DNA of 64,000 bases from an uncultured Alloprevotella sp. (GCA_944322095.1 CALUNU010000003.1:157371-221370), one strand, 5' to 3'; positions 8,407 through 17,813 are shown, counted from the first letter of the stretch. The notes: generated by a model from the sequence alone, not told the origin. A program made the numbers and translations.

Positions 8407-9927
8407 TCAGGGTTGCGCGTGGCGCATGTGGCGGAATGCCTTGGGCAGGTATTTTATGATGTCGGAGGCTGTGAGGCTGTCCTCGCCGATGTGCTCGGCT
8501 GCCAGGTCGCCGGCGAGCCCGTGGATGTAGACGCCCAGGCGTGCGGCCTCGCCAGAGGGATAGCCCTGGGCCAGCAAGGCGGTGATGATGCCCGTCAGGA
8601 CGTCGCCGCTGCCGGCTGTGGCCATTCCCGAGTTGCCGGTCGGGTTGAACCACGCTTGTCCATCGGGTGTGCAGACAGCTGTGAAGTGGCCTTTCAGAAC
8701 AACATAGATTTTCTGCCGCGTTGCCAGTTCGCGGGCTTCGGCAAGCTGGCTGTACGAGTCGGTGCAATGGTTGCCGATGCGGCGAAACTCGCCGGGGTGG
8801 GGCGTGAGGATGCTCCCGGCCGGAATTTGCTGAATCCATCCCTTGTGGTCGGCCAGGATGTTGAGGGCATCGGCATCGATGACGACGGGAGCCTGCGAGT
8901 GGAGCACTTGCTCGATGAAGGCCAGGCCGGTGGTCTGCTCTGTGCCGATGCCGGGGCCGATGGCCAGGGCGTCATAGTCGGCCACGTCCGTCGATGCGGA
9001 AATGAAATACTCGTTGGGGTCGGCTTCGAGGACAGCTTCGGGCACGCACGTCTGAACAATGTCGTTGTTGCGGGCCGGCGTGTGGAGCGTGACTTTGCCA
9101 CAGCCGCTTCGCAGGCAGGCGCGGCAGGCCAGCACGGCAGCTCCGGCCATGCCGTAGCGTCCGGCCATGATGACGGCGTGGCCAAACGTGCCCTTGTGGC
9201 CGAAAGCGTCGCGCGGGCGGAGCATGGCGCGCATTTCGCTCTCTTCGGTGATGGCGTAGCAGGTTGGGGTGGCTGCTATCTTTTCGGCCGAGAGCCCTAT
9301 GTCGAGCACTTGCAGCTCTCCGACGAATTCATGGCAGTCGGGCAGGAGCATGGCCAGCTTCGGGAGCTGGAAGGTGAGCGTGAGCGTGGCGCGGACGATG
9401 TGGCTCCGCGTGTTGAACGAATTATCCTCGCACATCAGGCCCGAGGGAATATCGATGGCCACCACTTGGGCGGGCGAGGCGTTGATGAGCTTTGCAAGAA
9501 GGGCGTAACCTCCGCTGAGAGGCTTGTTGAGCCCGGTGCCGAAGAGGCCGTCGACAACGAGGATGTCGGCCGTGAGGCGGGGGGCTTCAAATTGCGAGGT
9601 GATTTCCTGCATGTCGACGCCGTTCACGCCGTCGAGCCGCTCTTTGTTGGTCTGGCAGTCGGGGCTGAGCTGGCCGCTCGTGTTGAAAAGATAAACCTGC
9701 ACGGAGTAGCCGTCGCCGGCCAGCATGCGGGCAACGGCCAGAGCGTCGCCCCCGTTGTTGCCGGGCCCGGCAAAGACGGTGACCGGCGTGGATGCCGGCC
9801 AGCGTCGCCTTATTTCCTGCTCTATGGCACGGGCGGCGCGCTCCATGAGCGCAATGGGTTCGATGGGTTCGTGCTGGATGGTGAAAGCATCCAGCTCGCG
9901 CATGTCTTGTACGCTGAGTATTTTCAT
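8407..9927 (-). CDS. nnr: Bifunctional NAD(P)HX epimerase / ADP-dependent dehydratase
   Basis: Repairs hydrated NADH and NADPH. The 506-residue fusion has an N-terminal YjeF_N epimerase domain (about 1-215; AGPGNNGGDALAVARML is its phosphate-binding loop) and a C-terminal ribokinase-like dehydratase domain (about 230-500) with GPGIG, TPHPGEFRR and NSGMATAGSGDVLTG, the last containing the catalytic Asp. The order and length match bacterial Nnr. It lies 73 bases from its neighbours on either side and may be read from the rfbA promoter. Confidence 0.95.
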   Translation of the reverse strand: MKILSVQDMRELDAFTIQHEPIEPIALMERAARAIEQEIRRRWPASTPVTVFAGPGNNGGDALAVARMLAGDGYSVQVYLFNTSGQLSPDCQTNKERLDGVNGVDMQEITSQFEAPRLTADILVVDGLFGTGLNKPLSGGYALLAKLINASPAQVVAIDIPSGLMCEDNSFNTRSHIVRATLTLTFQLPKLAMLLPDCHEFVGELQVLDIGLSAEKIAATPTCYAITEESEMRAMLRPRDAFGHKGTFGHAVIMAGRYGMAGAAVLACRACLRSGCGKVTLHTPARNNDIVQTCVPEAVLEADPNEYFISASTDVADYDALAIGPGIGTEQTTGLAFIEQVLHSQAPVVIDADALNILADHKGWIQQIPAGSILTPHPGEFRRIGNHCTDSYSQLAEARELATRQKIYVVLKGHFTAVCTPDGQAWFNPTGNSGMATAGSGDVLTGIITALLAQGYPSGEAARLGVYIHGLAGDLAAEHIGEDSLTASDIIKYLPKAFRHMRHAQP

Positions 9928-10000
9928 GCTGCGGTTTGATAGTCGGTTGGAATTTGCTTGAAAGGGTGGGGTGAGGCGGCAGACAGCTGCGTGCCGGGCG

Positions 10001-10426
10001 CTATCCGAGCCGTTTCCACCAGGGACGTCTTTTGCCCGTGTGCTGCTTGTCGTTTTCTGCGAGCAGATAGTCGCGGTATGAGATTTTGCGGGAAATCAGT
10101 TGGTAGATGGTGCCCCAGTCGGGCAGGCCGCCGAGATTTCTGTCGTCGATGAAAACGTGGGCTTTCAGTTTGCGGCTGTAATGTGCGTTCTCGTTGGGCG
10201 TGTCGGCGTCGAAATCCTGGTTGACGGCGTAGAACTCAACGCCCCGTTGCCTGCACCATTCGACGGCATCGGTGAGAAGCTGGCCCTCGCGCACGCTCCA
10301 AAGGATAAGTTTGTGCCCGTCTTTCATGAGCTGGCGGAGCGTGGCCGTGGCAAAGGGGATTTCCTTGCCTATTTCCGGGTAACGGTGTTCGACAATCGTG
10401 CCGTCAAAATCTACTGCAATGGTCAT
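10001..10426 (-). CDS. Small HAD-superfamily hydrolase
   Basis: 141 residues containing only the core HAD Rossmann fold. The nucleophile motif VDFDGTIVE is at 5-13, the second motif is in LILWSVREG, and VFIDDRNLGG holds the distal acidic residues. No cap domain is present, so large substrates are possible. Similar short HAD proteins are common in Bacteroides, with unknown substrates. It sits between rfbA and nnr in the same orientation. Confidence 0.8.
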   Translation of the reverse strand: MTIAVDFDGTIVEHRYPEIGKEIPFATATLRQLMKDGHKLILWSVREGQLLTDAVEWCRQRGVEFYAVNQDFDADTPNENAHYSRKLKAHVFIDDRNLGGLPDWGTIYQLISRKISYRDYLLAENDKQHTGKRRPWWKRLG

Positions 10427-10520
10427 GTCTGTATGTATGGATGCCGCGACGTGAAGCGGCGGAAAGGATTGTTTGAATGTACGTGAAGGATGGGTATGTG
10501 CGCAAGCGGCGGCGGTTCGT

Positions 10521-11402
10521 TCAGCTGATTTCGTCTGCCAGCTTCATGAGGTAGCGGCCGTAATCGTTCTTAAGCATGGGGCGGGCGGCCTCGCGCACCT
10601 TTTCGGGGGTGGTCCATCCCTGTTCCAAGGCGATGCCTTCGAGACATCCCACCTTCAGGCCCGTACGCTTCTCAATCACTTCGATAAACGTCGACGCCTC
10701 GCTCAGGCTGTCGTGCGTACCCGTGTCGAGCCAGGCAAAGCCGCGGCCGAGTGTCTGCACCGTCAGCTCTTTGTCGTCGAGAAACTGCTGGTTGACGGAG
10801 GTAATTTCAAGTTCGCCGCGCTTCGAAGGACGGATGTGCTTGGAAATGTCGACAACGCGGTTGGGATAGAAATAGAGCCCCACAACGGCGTAGTTCGATT
10901 TGGGATGCTCGGGCTTTTCTTCGATGCTGATGCAGTTGCCGGCCTTGTCAAATTCGACAACGCCGTACCGCTCGGGGTCGTTGACGCGATAACCGAAAAC
11001 GGTGGCCAGCTGCTCTTGCTCGGCTTTCTGAACAGCGTTGCGGAGCATCTCCTTCAACCCGTTTCCATGGAAGATGTTGTCGCCCAAAACGAGGCAGACG
11101 CAGTCGTCGCCGATGAAATCTTCACCGATAAGGAAGGCCTGGGCCAGACCGTCGGGCGAAGGCTGCTCAGCGTAGGTGAGGTTGACGCCAAACGACGAGC
11201 CGTCGCCGAGAAGACGGCGGAAACTGGGCAAGTCTTCGGGCGTAGAGATAATAAGTATGTCGCGGATGCCGGCAAGCATGAGGGTAGAGATGGGATAATA
11301 GACCATCGGCTTGTCGAAAATGGGGATAAGTTGTTTGCTTACGCCTTTGGTGATGGGATAGAGGCGCGTACCGCTACCTCCGGCCAGGACTATTCCTTTC
11401 AT
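10521..11402 (-). CDS. rfbA: Glucose-1-phosphate thymidylyltransferase
   Basis: Makes dTDP-glucose from glucose 1-phosphate and dTTP, the first step toward dTDP-L-rhamnose. The 293-residue protein opens [18 protein letters not shown], the nucleotide-binding signature, followed by [15 protein letters not shown] and the catalytic-site segment VLGDNIFHG. The family is about 290 residues, which supports ATG 11402 over an in-frame codon 33 bases upstream. rfbB, rfbC and rfbD are not in the window. A full promoter lies at 11536-11567. Confidence 0.95.
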   Translation of the reverse strand: MKGIVLAGGSGTRLYPITKGVSKQLIPIFDKPMVYYPISTLMLAGIRDILIISTPEDLPSFRRLLGDGSSFGVNLTYAEQPSPDGLAQAFLIGEDFIGDDCVCLVLGDNIFHGNGLKEMLRNAVQKAEQEQLATVFGYRVNDPERYGVVEFDKAGNCISIEEKPEHPKSNYAVVGLYFYPNRVVDISKHIRPSKRGELEITSVNQQFLDDKELTVQTLGRGFAWLDTGTHDSLSEASTFIEVIEKRTGLKVGCLEGIALEQGWTTPEKVREAARPMLKNDYGRYLMKLADEIS

Positions 11403-11535
11403 GAACGGTGTTTTTTGATGGTGTGGCGGCTGCAACCGGCTGTTTCCGTGGCGCTTGCTTTTGTGCGTCGCGTGGCGCGAGGGGAAAGGGCGTTTCTACG
11501 GCCGCTATGCCGCCCGGCTGCACAGACCTTTCGTG

Positions 11536-11567
11536 CAAAGGTAATTCATTTTGAATATACGCGCAAA
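11536..11567 (-). promoter_or_regulatory. rfbA promoter, full Bacteroidetes consensus
   Basis: Minus-strand TACCTTTG (11543-11536) with TTTG (11567-11564) exactly 20 nt upstream. Transcription should start near 11531, leaving about 130 nt of leader before rfbA. Confidence 0.8.
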
Positions 11568-11639
11568 CTTAACCTTTTGAATTTTACTGCCGGCCGGGGG
11601 ATTGGGCTTATACCCGGCAGGCGGGTAAGGCGCTTGCCG

Positions 11640-11691
11640 AAAAAACTCCCGTCCCGCGCTTGCCTGAACAGCAACGCCCGGGACGGGAGTG
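11640..11691 (-). terminator. Terminator of the Wza-like gene
   Basis: 12-bp perfect stem, ACTCCCGTCCCG (11646-11657) and CGGGACGGGAGT (11680-11691), followed on the minus strand by six T residues. Confidence 0.9.
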
Positions 11692-11720
11692 TAGAATGCG
11701 TATATCGGAGCGGGAGCCCG

Positions 11721-12509
11721 TCAGTTGAATATCAGAATGGCGAGGCTCAGCAGGAATGAACTGATGGAAAGCCACGTGGATATGGAGCGGGCGCTGTTGT
11801 CGTTGACGGTGGACTGACCGGCGCGCACCTTGTTGGGCTTTACGTAGACGATGTCGTTCTGCTTTAAGTTGTAAACAGGAGAATTGAGCAGGTCCTTGGA
11901 GCGCAAATCGACAAAATACGACTTGCTGACGTTGCCCTCCTGACGGATGACGAGGATGCTGTCGCGGCGGGCCTGTATCGTGAGGTCGCCGGCCTCGCCA
12001 AGGGCTTGCAGCAGCGTGATGTTGTCGCGGCGGATGTTGATTTTGCCGGGATTCTTCACCTCGCCCATGATTGTGACGTACTGATCGTAGGCATTGACCG
12101 TGACAACGGCATCTTTCAGCAGGTTGCCGTTGCGAAGCTTGTCCTGAATGGTGGCCGACACCTGGGCGCGCGTCAGACCGGCCACCTTCACCTTGCCGAG
12201 CGAGGGCACGTCGATGCAGCCGTTCTCGTCAACGGTGTAGGGTGAGATCTGGTTGGAGTATGACTGCGTGGTCGTTCCCGCCTGTATCGTCATAACGGGC
12301 AGATTGTAGCTCACAGCCAAGTCGGGCGTCTTGCCGGAGGTAACAATTACGGTGAGACGGTCGCCGGGTTCGAATTTAAGCGGTTCGACGGCCTGCGTGG
12401 CTATTTCCTCGTTCTGGGTCATGTCTTGAAAATAGAGCACTTTTTTTGTTGTCCGGCATGAGCTGAACGTAAGCAGCGCGGCAACGATGATAAGCAGAAA
12501 TCTATTCAT
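11721..12509 (-). CDS. Polysaccharide export lipoprotein, Wza/BexD-like
   Basis: 262 residues. A lipoprotein signal (LLIIVAALLTFSSC) anchors it to a membrane, then come the Poly_export domain (LKFEPGDRLTVIV through VDENGCIDVPSLGKVKVAGLT) and an SLBB-type domain (VTIMGEVKNPGKI). The C-terminus is a hydrophobic helix (about 240-262), as in Wza, where it forms the outer-membrane barrel. It probably forms or helps an exopolysaccharide export pore. No Wzc kinase, flippase or glycosyltransferase cluster is adjacent. ATG 12509 is chosen because it puts the lipoprotein signal at the N-terminus; a codon at 12623 would not. Confidence 0.88.
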   Translation of the reverse strand: MNRFLLIIVAALLTFSSCRTTKKVLYFQDMTQNEEIATQAVEPLKFEPGDRLTVIVTSGKTPDLAVSYNLPVMTIQAGTTTQSYSNQISPYTVDENGCIDVPSLGKVKVAGLTRAQVSATIQDKLRNGNLLKDAVVTVNAYDQYVTIMGEVKNPGKINIRRDNITLLQALGEAGDLTIQARRDSILVIRQEGNVSKSYFVDLRSKDLLNSPVYNLKQNDIVYVKPNKVRAGQSTVNDNSARSISTWLSISSFLLSLAILIFN

Positions 12510-12581
12510 GATGTCAAGAGTTTGTCGTGTGATTTGTTGTGTTGCCACCCGCATCCTACGGCGGAGGCGGCAGGTACGTTG

Positions 12582-12589
12582 CAAAAGTA
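12582..12589 (-). promoter_or_regulatory. Likely promoter of the Wza-like gene
   Basis: Minus-strand TACTTTTG (12589-12582), 73 bases before the ATG. A second match, TAATTTTG at 12628-12621, lies 32 bases further upstream; I cannot decide between them. Confidence 0.5.
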
Positions 12590-12744
12590 GTACTTTAATT
12601 TGGGAAACAGGCCCGTTTCGCAAAATTAGTATAAAAATACTCTCTTTTTCGTGTCGGTTTTGTGCGTAAGTATTCGCACCGGTGTGCGTTTCTCTTCCGT
12701 TCAGCTGCGGCCGTTACGCGGCGGGCCGGCTTTTCGGCCGATTG

Positions 12745-12780
12745 AAAAAGGCGGCGCTCCCTGTTGCCGGGAGCGCCGCC
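12745..12780 (-). terminator. Terminator of the glycogen operon
   Basis: 12-bp perfect stem, GGCGGCGCTCCC (12750-12761) and GGGAGCGCCGCC (12769-12780), followed on the minus strand by five T residues (12749-12745). It lies just after the GH57 stop. Confidence 0.93.
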
Positions 12781-12792
12781 GTGAAGAATGGG

Positions 12793-14190
12793 TTATTGCG
12801 CTTTTTTTGCAGCGGTGGTTTTGCTTGTAGCTTTTTTTCTTGTGGTGGTTGCCGCCGGTTTCTTTTGCGGCTTGCCGAGCGTGTCGTTGTCTTGTTCGAG
12901 CTTGGCCAGCATGTGTTGGAGCTTCTCGATTTCTTTATCCTTGATTTCGAGTTCGCCCTCCTGGTTGCGGATGGTGGTGAGCAGCGAATTGAGCTCTTCG
13001 TTGTCGATTTCGGCAGGATAAAGGTTGTTGACGCGCGTGATAAAGTCGCCAAGGATGTTCATGTAGTTGGTAAAGGCGTCGTAAGGCGAGTCGTAAATGC
13101 CGCGATAGCCTCCGTAGCTGCTAGGCTTCGTGCTCATGAAGCGAAGGTTGTTGGAAGCTTGCAGATAATCGAAGTCGAGCTTCAGACGACGGTCGTTGCA
13201 GATGCTCACGCGGTCGGCAATGCTGTAAAGCTTGTCGACGGCTTCACGCTGCATGACGTTGCCGAGCCATGGCGAGAGGTCGCGTTCTTCGTCCACCCAC
13301 GATGTGGGATATGGTACGTCGAGATTGCCCACCGACTTCATCTTGGCGCAGATTTCCGACGGCGTGGAGAACGTGATGCCGCGTTGGCGGAATTGGGCCG
13401 GCAGGGCTTTCATGAATTCCAGGATGTTCGACGACAGCGGCTGGAAGATGCCCAGGGCGCAAAGCTCCATAAAGATGTTGATGACCTGCTCCTCTTCGGG
13501 AAGCTGGGCAATCCAGTTGGCATAAGTGTCGGCAAAGAGCGGGTATTCGCTCCAACTCGAATCATTAAAGCGGAAACTGATGTCTTCCGAGAGCCGGTAG
13601 TCGCGCAGCAAGAGCTTAAGCTCGGGATTGCGGTTGCAATTGTACACGAAGTGGGGGCTCTTCCATCCCAGCACGTGCTTGGCGCCTTCGGCAAGCATTC
13701 CCTTGAAGCCCATGCCGGCTACGAGTTCGCCGATGTCGTCGGAATAGATGAGGCAGGAGTTTCTGAAAATCTTGGGCTCCTGGCCGAAGAGCGATTTCAC
13801 CTTTTTGCAGAGCCGCGTCACTTCTTCTTTAAAGTAGGCCTCGTTTTTCAGCGAGGAGAAGCCGTGCGAGTAGGTTTCGGCCAGGAACTCTACGCAACCC
13901 GTCTGGCCCAGTTCTTGGAGCAGCTCGATAACCTGCGGGGCGTGGTTCTCCAACTGTTCGATGGCGCAGCCCGAGAGCGAGATGGCACACTTGAAGTAGT
14001 CGCCGTGCTGGCGGGCCATTTCGAGCATGGCCTGAAGGGCGGGCACGTAGGAGCGTTCGGCCGTTTCGGTGATGGAGCGCTCGTTTTCGTAGTCGTCGTA
14101 GTAGTAGTGGTCGGTGCCGATGTCGAAGAAGCGGTAGCGCTTCAAGTGGATGTTCTGGTGTATTTCGAAATATAAGCAGACTGTTTTCAT
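12793..14190 (-). CDS. GH57 family alpha-amylase/glucanotransferase-like protein
   Basis: 465 residues, third gene of a glycogen locus. Begins MKTVCLYFEIHQNIHL, the N-terminal GH57 block with the conserved His, and has CVEFLAETYSHG, which probably carries the catalytic Glu. GH57 enzymes are retaining alpha-glucan hydrolases or transferases; the exact activity is unknown, and no signal peptide means cytosolic. After the catalytic part comes a predicted coiled coil (about 400-438) and then a basic Lys/Ala/Thr-rich tail (about 440-465). An in-frame ATG at 14220 is less likely because it precedes the conserved start. Confidence 0.9.
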   Translation of the reverse strand: MKTVCLYFEIHQNIHLKRYRFFDIGTDHYYYDDYENERSITETAERSYVPALQAMLEMARQHGDYFKCAISLSGCAIEQLENHAPQVIELLQELGQTGCVEFLAETYSHGFSSLKNEAYFKEEVTRLCKKVKSLFGQEPKIFRNSCLIYSDDIGELVAGMGFKGMLAEGAKHVLGWKSPHFVYNCNRNPELKLLLRDYRLSEDISFRFNDSSWSEYPLFADTYANWIAQLPEEEQVINIFMELCALGIFQPLSSNILEFMKALPAQFRQRGITFSTPSEICAKMKSVGNLDVPYPTSWVDEERDLSPWLGNVMQREAVDKLYSIADRVSICNDRRLKLDFDYLQASNNLRFMSTKPSSYGGYRGIYDSPYDAFTNYMNILGDFITRVNNLYPAEIDNEELNSLLTTIRNQEGELEIKDKEIEKLQHMLAKLEQDNDTLGKPQKKPAATTTRKKATSKTTAAKKAQ

Positions 14191-14200
14191 AGCCTTAATG

Positions 14201-15484
14201 TTAGTGATGATAGTTTTCAAGAATTTGTGTGTACTTATTATATATGCGTTCGCCCACTTTTTCCCAGGTGATTTGGTTTACCTCGTTGATGCCTTCTTCT
14301 TGCAGGTAGGCGTGGAGCGATTCGTTGGTGCAGAGCGAGTACATGGCGTCGGCCATGGCGTAGATGTCCCAGTAGTCGGTCTTGATACACTTGTGGAGTA
14401 TCTCGGCGCAGCCGCTCTGCTTGCTGATGATGGAGGGGACGCCACATTGCATGGCTTCGAGCGGCGATATGCCGAAGGGTTCCGACACGGAGGGCATGAC
14501 GTAGACGTCGCTGTCGCGGAAGGCCTCGTACACCTGGGCGCCCTTCATGAAGCCCGGGAAGTGGAAGCGGTCGGCAATGCCGCGCTGTGCCACGAGCTCG
14601 ATCATGTCGTTCATCATGTCGCCCGAGCCCGCCATGCAGAAGCGTATGTTGTGCGTGCGTTTGAGGACGAGCGAGGCGGCTTCGACGAAATATTCCGGTC
14701 CCTTCTGCATCGTGATGCGGCCCAGGAAGGTGACGACCTTTTCCTTGCGTTCCTTGAACGGTTTGCGCTGGGCCACCATGTTGAGGATGTCGGGCGAAAG
14801 GGGGTAGACGGCGTTGTGCATCGTGATGCACTTGGCCGGGTCCTGGTGATAGTGGTTGATGACCGTTTGGCGCGTCAGTTCGCTCACGCACATGATGCAG
14901 TCGGCGTGGTCCATGCCGTCTTTCTCGATGTGGTAGACCGTGGGGTTGACGTTGCCGCGGCTGCGGTCGAAGTCGGTGGCGTGAACGTGAACGACGAGCG
15001 GCTTGCCCGACACGTTTTTGGCGTGGATGCCGGCGGGATACGTCAGCCAGTCGTGCGCATGAATGATGTCGTAGTCCTGCTGCCGGGCGATGACGCCGGC
15101 CACGATGGAGTAATTGTTGATTTCGTCGTAAAGATTGTCGGGATAGCGCCCGGAGAACTCGATGCAGCCCAAGTCGTCGGTGAGGCGGTAGTTGAAGTCG
15201 GCGTAGATGTGGTCGCGCAGGTCGAAGTAGAGCTGCGGGTCCATCTTGTCGCCTATGCGCTGCTGCACGTAGTCCCAGTTGACGTCGCGCCATACTATCG
15301 GCGTTTCGCTCAGGCCTATGATGTTCATGAAGCTTTTGTCCTCGTCGCCCCATGGCCTTGGCAGGCAAAACGTGATATGCATGTCGGGCTGAAGGGAAAG
15401 TCCCTTGGTAATGCCGTAACTGGCCGTACCAAGACCGCCCGAAATGTGGGGAGGAAATTCCCATCCGAACATTAATACTTTCAT
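14201..15484 (-). CDS. Glycogen synthase-like glycosyltransferase, GT4 family
   Basis: 427 residues, cytosolic, GT-B fold. It opens MKVLMFGWEFPPHISGGLG, the acceptor/donor loop of starch/glycogen synthase-like enzymes, and carries the C-terminal EX7E-type motif SEPFGISPLEAMQCG. It probably elongates alpha-1,4-glucan from a nucleotide-glucose donor; this is inferred from its place between a debranching enzyme and a GH57 protein, the arrangement known in Bacteroides. The GH57 start lies 10 bases after its stop and the debranching gene stop lies 22 bases before its start. Confidence 0.9.
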   Translation of the reverse strand: MKVLMFGWEFPPHISGGLGTASYGITKGLSLQPDMHITFCLPRPWGDEDKSFMNIIGLSETPIVWRDVNWDYVQQRIGDKMDPQLYFDLRDHIYADFNYRLTDDLGCIEFSGRYPDNLYDEINNYSIVAGVIARQQDYDIIHAHDWLTYPAGIHAKNVSGKPLVVHVHATDFDRSRGNVNPTVYHIEKDGMDHADCIMCVSELTRQTVINHYHQDPAKCITMHNAVYPLSPDILNMVAQRKPFKERKEKVVTFLGRITMQKGPEYFVEAASLVLKRTHNIRFCMAGSGDMMNDMIELVAQRGIADRFHFPGFMKGAQVYEAFRDSDVYVMPSVSEPFGISPLEAMQCGVPSIISKQSGCAEILHKCIKTDYWDIYAMADAMYSLCTNESLHAYLQEEGINEVNQITWEKVGERIYNKYTQILENYHH

Positions 15485-15506
15485 GGTATGTCTATCTATG
15501 GTGTTT

Positions 15507-17465
15507 TTATTCTTCTTCTATCTTGTACTTTTCCAGGAGGCGTATGGCGCGCAGGATGCCGCTCACGTTCATGGCAAACGAGATGGCGCCGCGGCCGCTG
15601 AAGCGCGGGTTGCCGTCGAAGAGCTCGGGGATGGTGCCCACGCAGTGGTAGAACAGCTCTTCCTCGAAGCCGATGAGCTGGCGCTCGATGTAGTTGACGC
15701 CGCTCATTTTGTAAACGCGCAGGTAGGCTTCCAGGTAGAAGCCCGTGAGCCACGGCCAAGCTGTTCCCTGATGGTAGGCCAGGTCGCGCTGGCTTTGCGG
15801 GCCGATGTACATCGGGTTGTAGCCTCCGCTTTTGGGCGATAGCGAGCGGATGCCCTTGGGAGTGACGAGCTCCTTGGTGCAGATGTCGAGCACGCCCTTT
15901 CTTTCCTTCACGTTGAGCGGCGAATAGTCGAGCGCAATGGCAAACAGCTGGTTGGGGCGCACGCTCCAATCCATCATCTGTCCGTCTACGTAGTCGAGAA
16001 GATAGCCATATTCGTTGAGGAACACCGCTTTGAACGAGGCGGCCACTTTTTCGGCGAGCTCGCTGAGCTTGGCGGCCTGGGCAAGGTTGCTTTCGCCGCC
16101 TATCTCGGTGAGCATCTGGGAGCAGAAGCACAGCGCGTTGTACCAAAGGGCGTTAAACTCTACGATGTAGCCCGAGCGGGGGATGATGGGGCGGCCGTTC
16201 TGGGTGGAGTTCATCCATGTCACGGCTTTGTCCTTGCCGTTGGTGTAGAGTAGGCCGTTTTCGTGCAGGGCCAGGTTGTTGTGCTTGCCTTCCAGGATAA
16301 ATTCCATGATTTCGCGCAGCAGGGGGCCGTAGAGCTCGTGGCATTTGGCGCGCGATACGTACTTGCCATACTGTTGCAGGCACCACGTGGCCCAGAGCAG
16401 GGTGTCGGGCTGCTCCATCTCGTAGACCGATACGGGGATGGGCTCCTTGTGTACGTAGCTGCTGATGGCCGCTGCGGCGGTTTCCATGTATTTTTCAAAC
16501 TGGCTCACTTCGCCGATCGAGAGGGTAAGGCCCGGCAGCGATATGAACATGTCGCGGGCCCGGCACTTGAACCATGGGTAGCCGGCCAGCACGTAGTGGT
16601 AGCCGTCCTTCTGCATGTTAAACTGGTGGGCAGCGTTCACCAGGCAGTGGTAGAAGCTGTCGCGCGGGTCGAGGGCCTGTATTTCCTCGCTCATCAGGCG
16701 GTCCAGGTTGTCGGGCTGCTCCGGGTCGATGCCTGCCGTAAAGACGATGCTCTCGCCTTTTTTGATGGTCATCTCGAAGTAGCCGGGCACGAGCAGGTCT
16801 TCGGTGGCGTCGTAGCCGCGCTCGCGCTCCTTGGGATAGTCGAGCCCGCGGTACCAGTCGGGGGCATAGACGAAGTCGGCCTTCGTGTTGAGCTGCATGA
16901 AGAGGTCGGGGTAGCCGTTGTAGAGGCACATCCTGATGCCGTTTTCAACGGGCGTGTAGCTCTTGTCGGCCACGCCGTTTTCGTGCGTCCACTGGCGCAC
17001 GCTGCGGAAGGCCAGGAAGGGCTTGAGCCGCAACGTGGTCTGCGAGTGGGCTTCGAGCAGCGTGTAGCGGATGTAGAGGCGGAAGTGGTTGGTGTCGTAG
17101 GCAATCTCCTTTTTCAGCTTGACGCCTCCGATGCGGTAGATCCATGTGGGCACTTTTTCCCACTCGAAGCTCAATATGTACTTGTGCCCTTTGGGGCTGT
17201 AGTTTTCTCCCTGATATTTGTGCAGCCCCAAGTTGAACTCTGCTCCGTGCTGTATGACGGTTTCGTCCAGCGAGGAGAGAAGTACGTGGTTTTCATCGTC
17301 GAGGGCAGGCACCGGTATGACCAGCAGACCGTGGTATTTGCGGATGTTGCAGCCCACTAACGTCGTTGAACAATAAGCGCCCGACCTGTTGGTGATGAGC
17401 ATCTCTTTGTAAAGAGAGTCTTGCAGGTTCGTCATCTGCGCTTTGTCGAATTTTAAATAGCACAT
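15507..17465 (-). CDS. Glycogen debranching enzyme, amylo-alpha-1,6-glucosidase (GH133)
   Basis: 652 residues. The N-terminal GDE_N domain (about 1-240) begins with SGAYCSTTLVGCNIRKYHGLLV, shortened here; the C-terminal (alpha/alpha)6 barrel (about 280-640) includes YPWFKCRARDMFISLPGLTL-like and VTWMNSTQNGRPIIPR segments with the catalytic acids. It removes alpha-1,6 branch stubs from glycogen in the cytosol. First gene of the locus, with promoter at 17516-17523. A Crp/Fnr-type regulator gene is divergent from it. Confidence 0.92.
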   Translation of the reverse strand: MCYLKFDKAQMTNLQDSLYKEMLITNRSGAYCSTTLVGCNIRKYHGLLVIPVPALDDENHVLLSSLDETVIQHGAEFNLGLHKYQGENYSPKGHKYILSFEWEKVPTWIYRIGGVKLKKEIAYDTNHFRLYIRYTLLEAHSQTTLRLKPFLAFRSVRQWTHENGVADKSYTPVENGIRMCLYNGYPDLFMQLNTKADFVYAPDWYRGLDYPKERERGYDATEDLLVPGYFEMTIKKGESIVFTAGIDPEQPDNLDRLMSEEIQALDPRDSFYHCLVNAAHQFNMQKDGYHYVLAGYPWFKCRARDMFISLPGLTLSIGEVSQFEKYMETAAAAISSYVHKEPIPVSVYEMEQPDTLLWATWCLQQYGKYVSRAKCHELYGPLLREIMEFILEGKHNNLALHENGLLYTNGKDKAVTWMNSTQNGRPIIPRSGYIVEFNALWYNALCFCSQMLTEIGGESNLAQAAKLSELAEKVAASFKAVFLNEYGYLLDYVDGQMMDWSVRPNQLFAIALDYSPLNVKERKGVLDICTKELVTPKGIRSLSPKSGGYNPMYIGPQSQRDLAYHQGTAWPWLTGFYLEAYLRVYKMSGVNYIERQLIGFEEELFYHCVGTIPELFDGNPRFSGRGAISFAMNVSGILRAIRLLEKYKIEEE

Positions 17466-17515
17466 GGCGATTGATTATAAGGTTACGTTTGTTTCTCTGT
17501 CAATTTGTTGCACCC

Positions 17516-17523
17516 CAAAAGTA
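17516..17523 (-). promoter_or_regulatory. Glycogen operon promoter -7 element
   Basis: Minus-strand TACTTTTG (17523-17516), 51 bases before the first codon of the debranching enzyme. A TTTG lies 16 nt upstream, shorter than the usual spacer. Confidence 0.65.
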
Positions 17524-17813
17524 GTGTTTTTATCACTTACAAAAAAGCTTTTCGGCTTGAAAAAATATATGGAAGGGCATATTTTTTGATTTGACGCTGC
17601 TGTGTCTCGCCGGCGGGGCCCGCAATGCCCTGCCGGGTGGGCGTCGGGGGCGTCATTTCGCGGCCGCAGCGCCCCCCGTGGGCACGGTTTTGCCGCCGCG
17701 TCGGGCGGCCGCAGGTTGCTGCCTGGTGAGTTGGTTTCGAAGGCGGCTGCCGGCGGCGGGCAGCCGGCATACGGCCGTTTTCGGCCGGCAAGTTAAAAAA
17801 GATGGGAATAATA

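Larger units (their letters stand above)
11403..11720 (-). other. Intergenic region between rfbA and the Wza-like gene
   Basis: 318 bases. Contains the rfbA leader (about 130 nt), the rfbA promoter at 11536-11567 and the terminator of the upstream Wza-like gene at 11640-11691. No gene is seen. Confidence 0.7.

Noticed and set aside
8359..9939. 526-residue frame opposite nnr
   Set aside because: Same shadow effect; no domain, no promoter.
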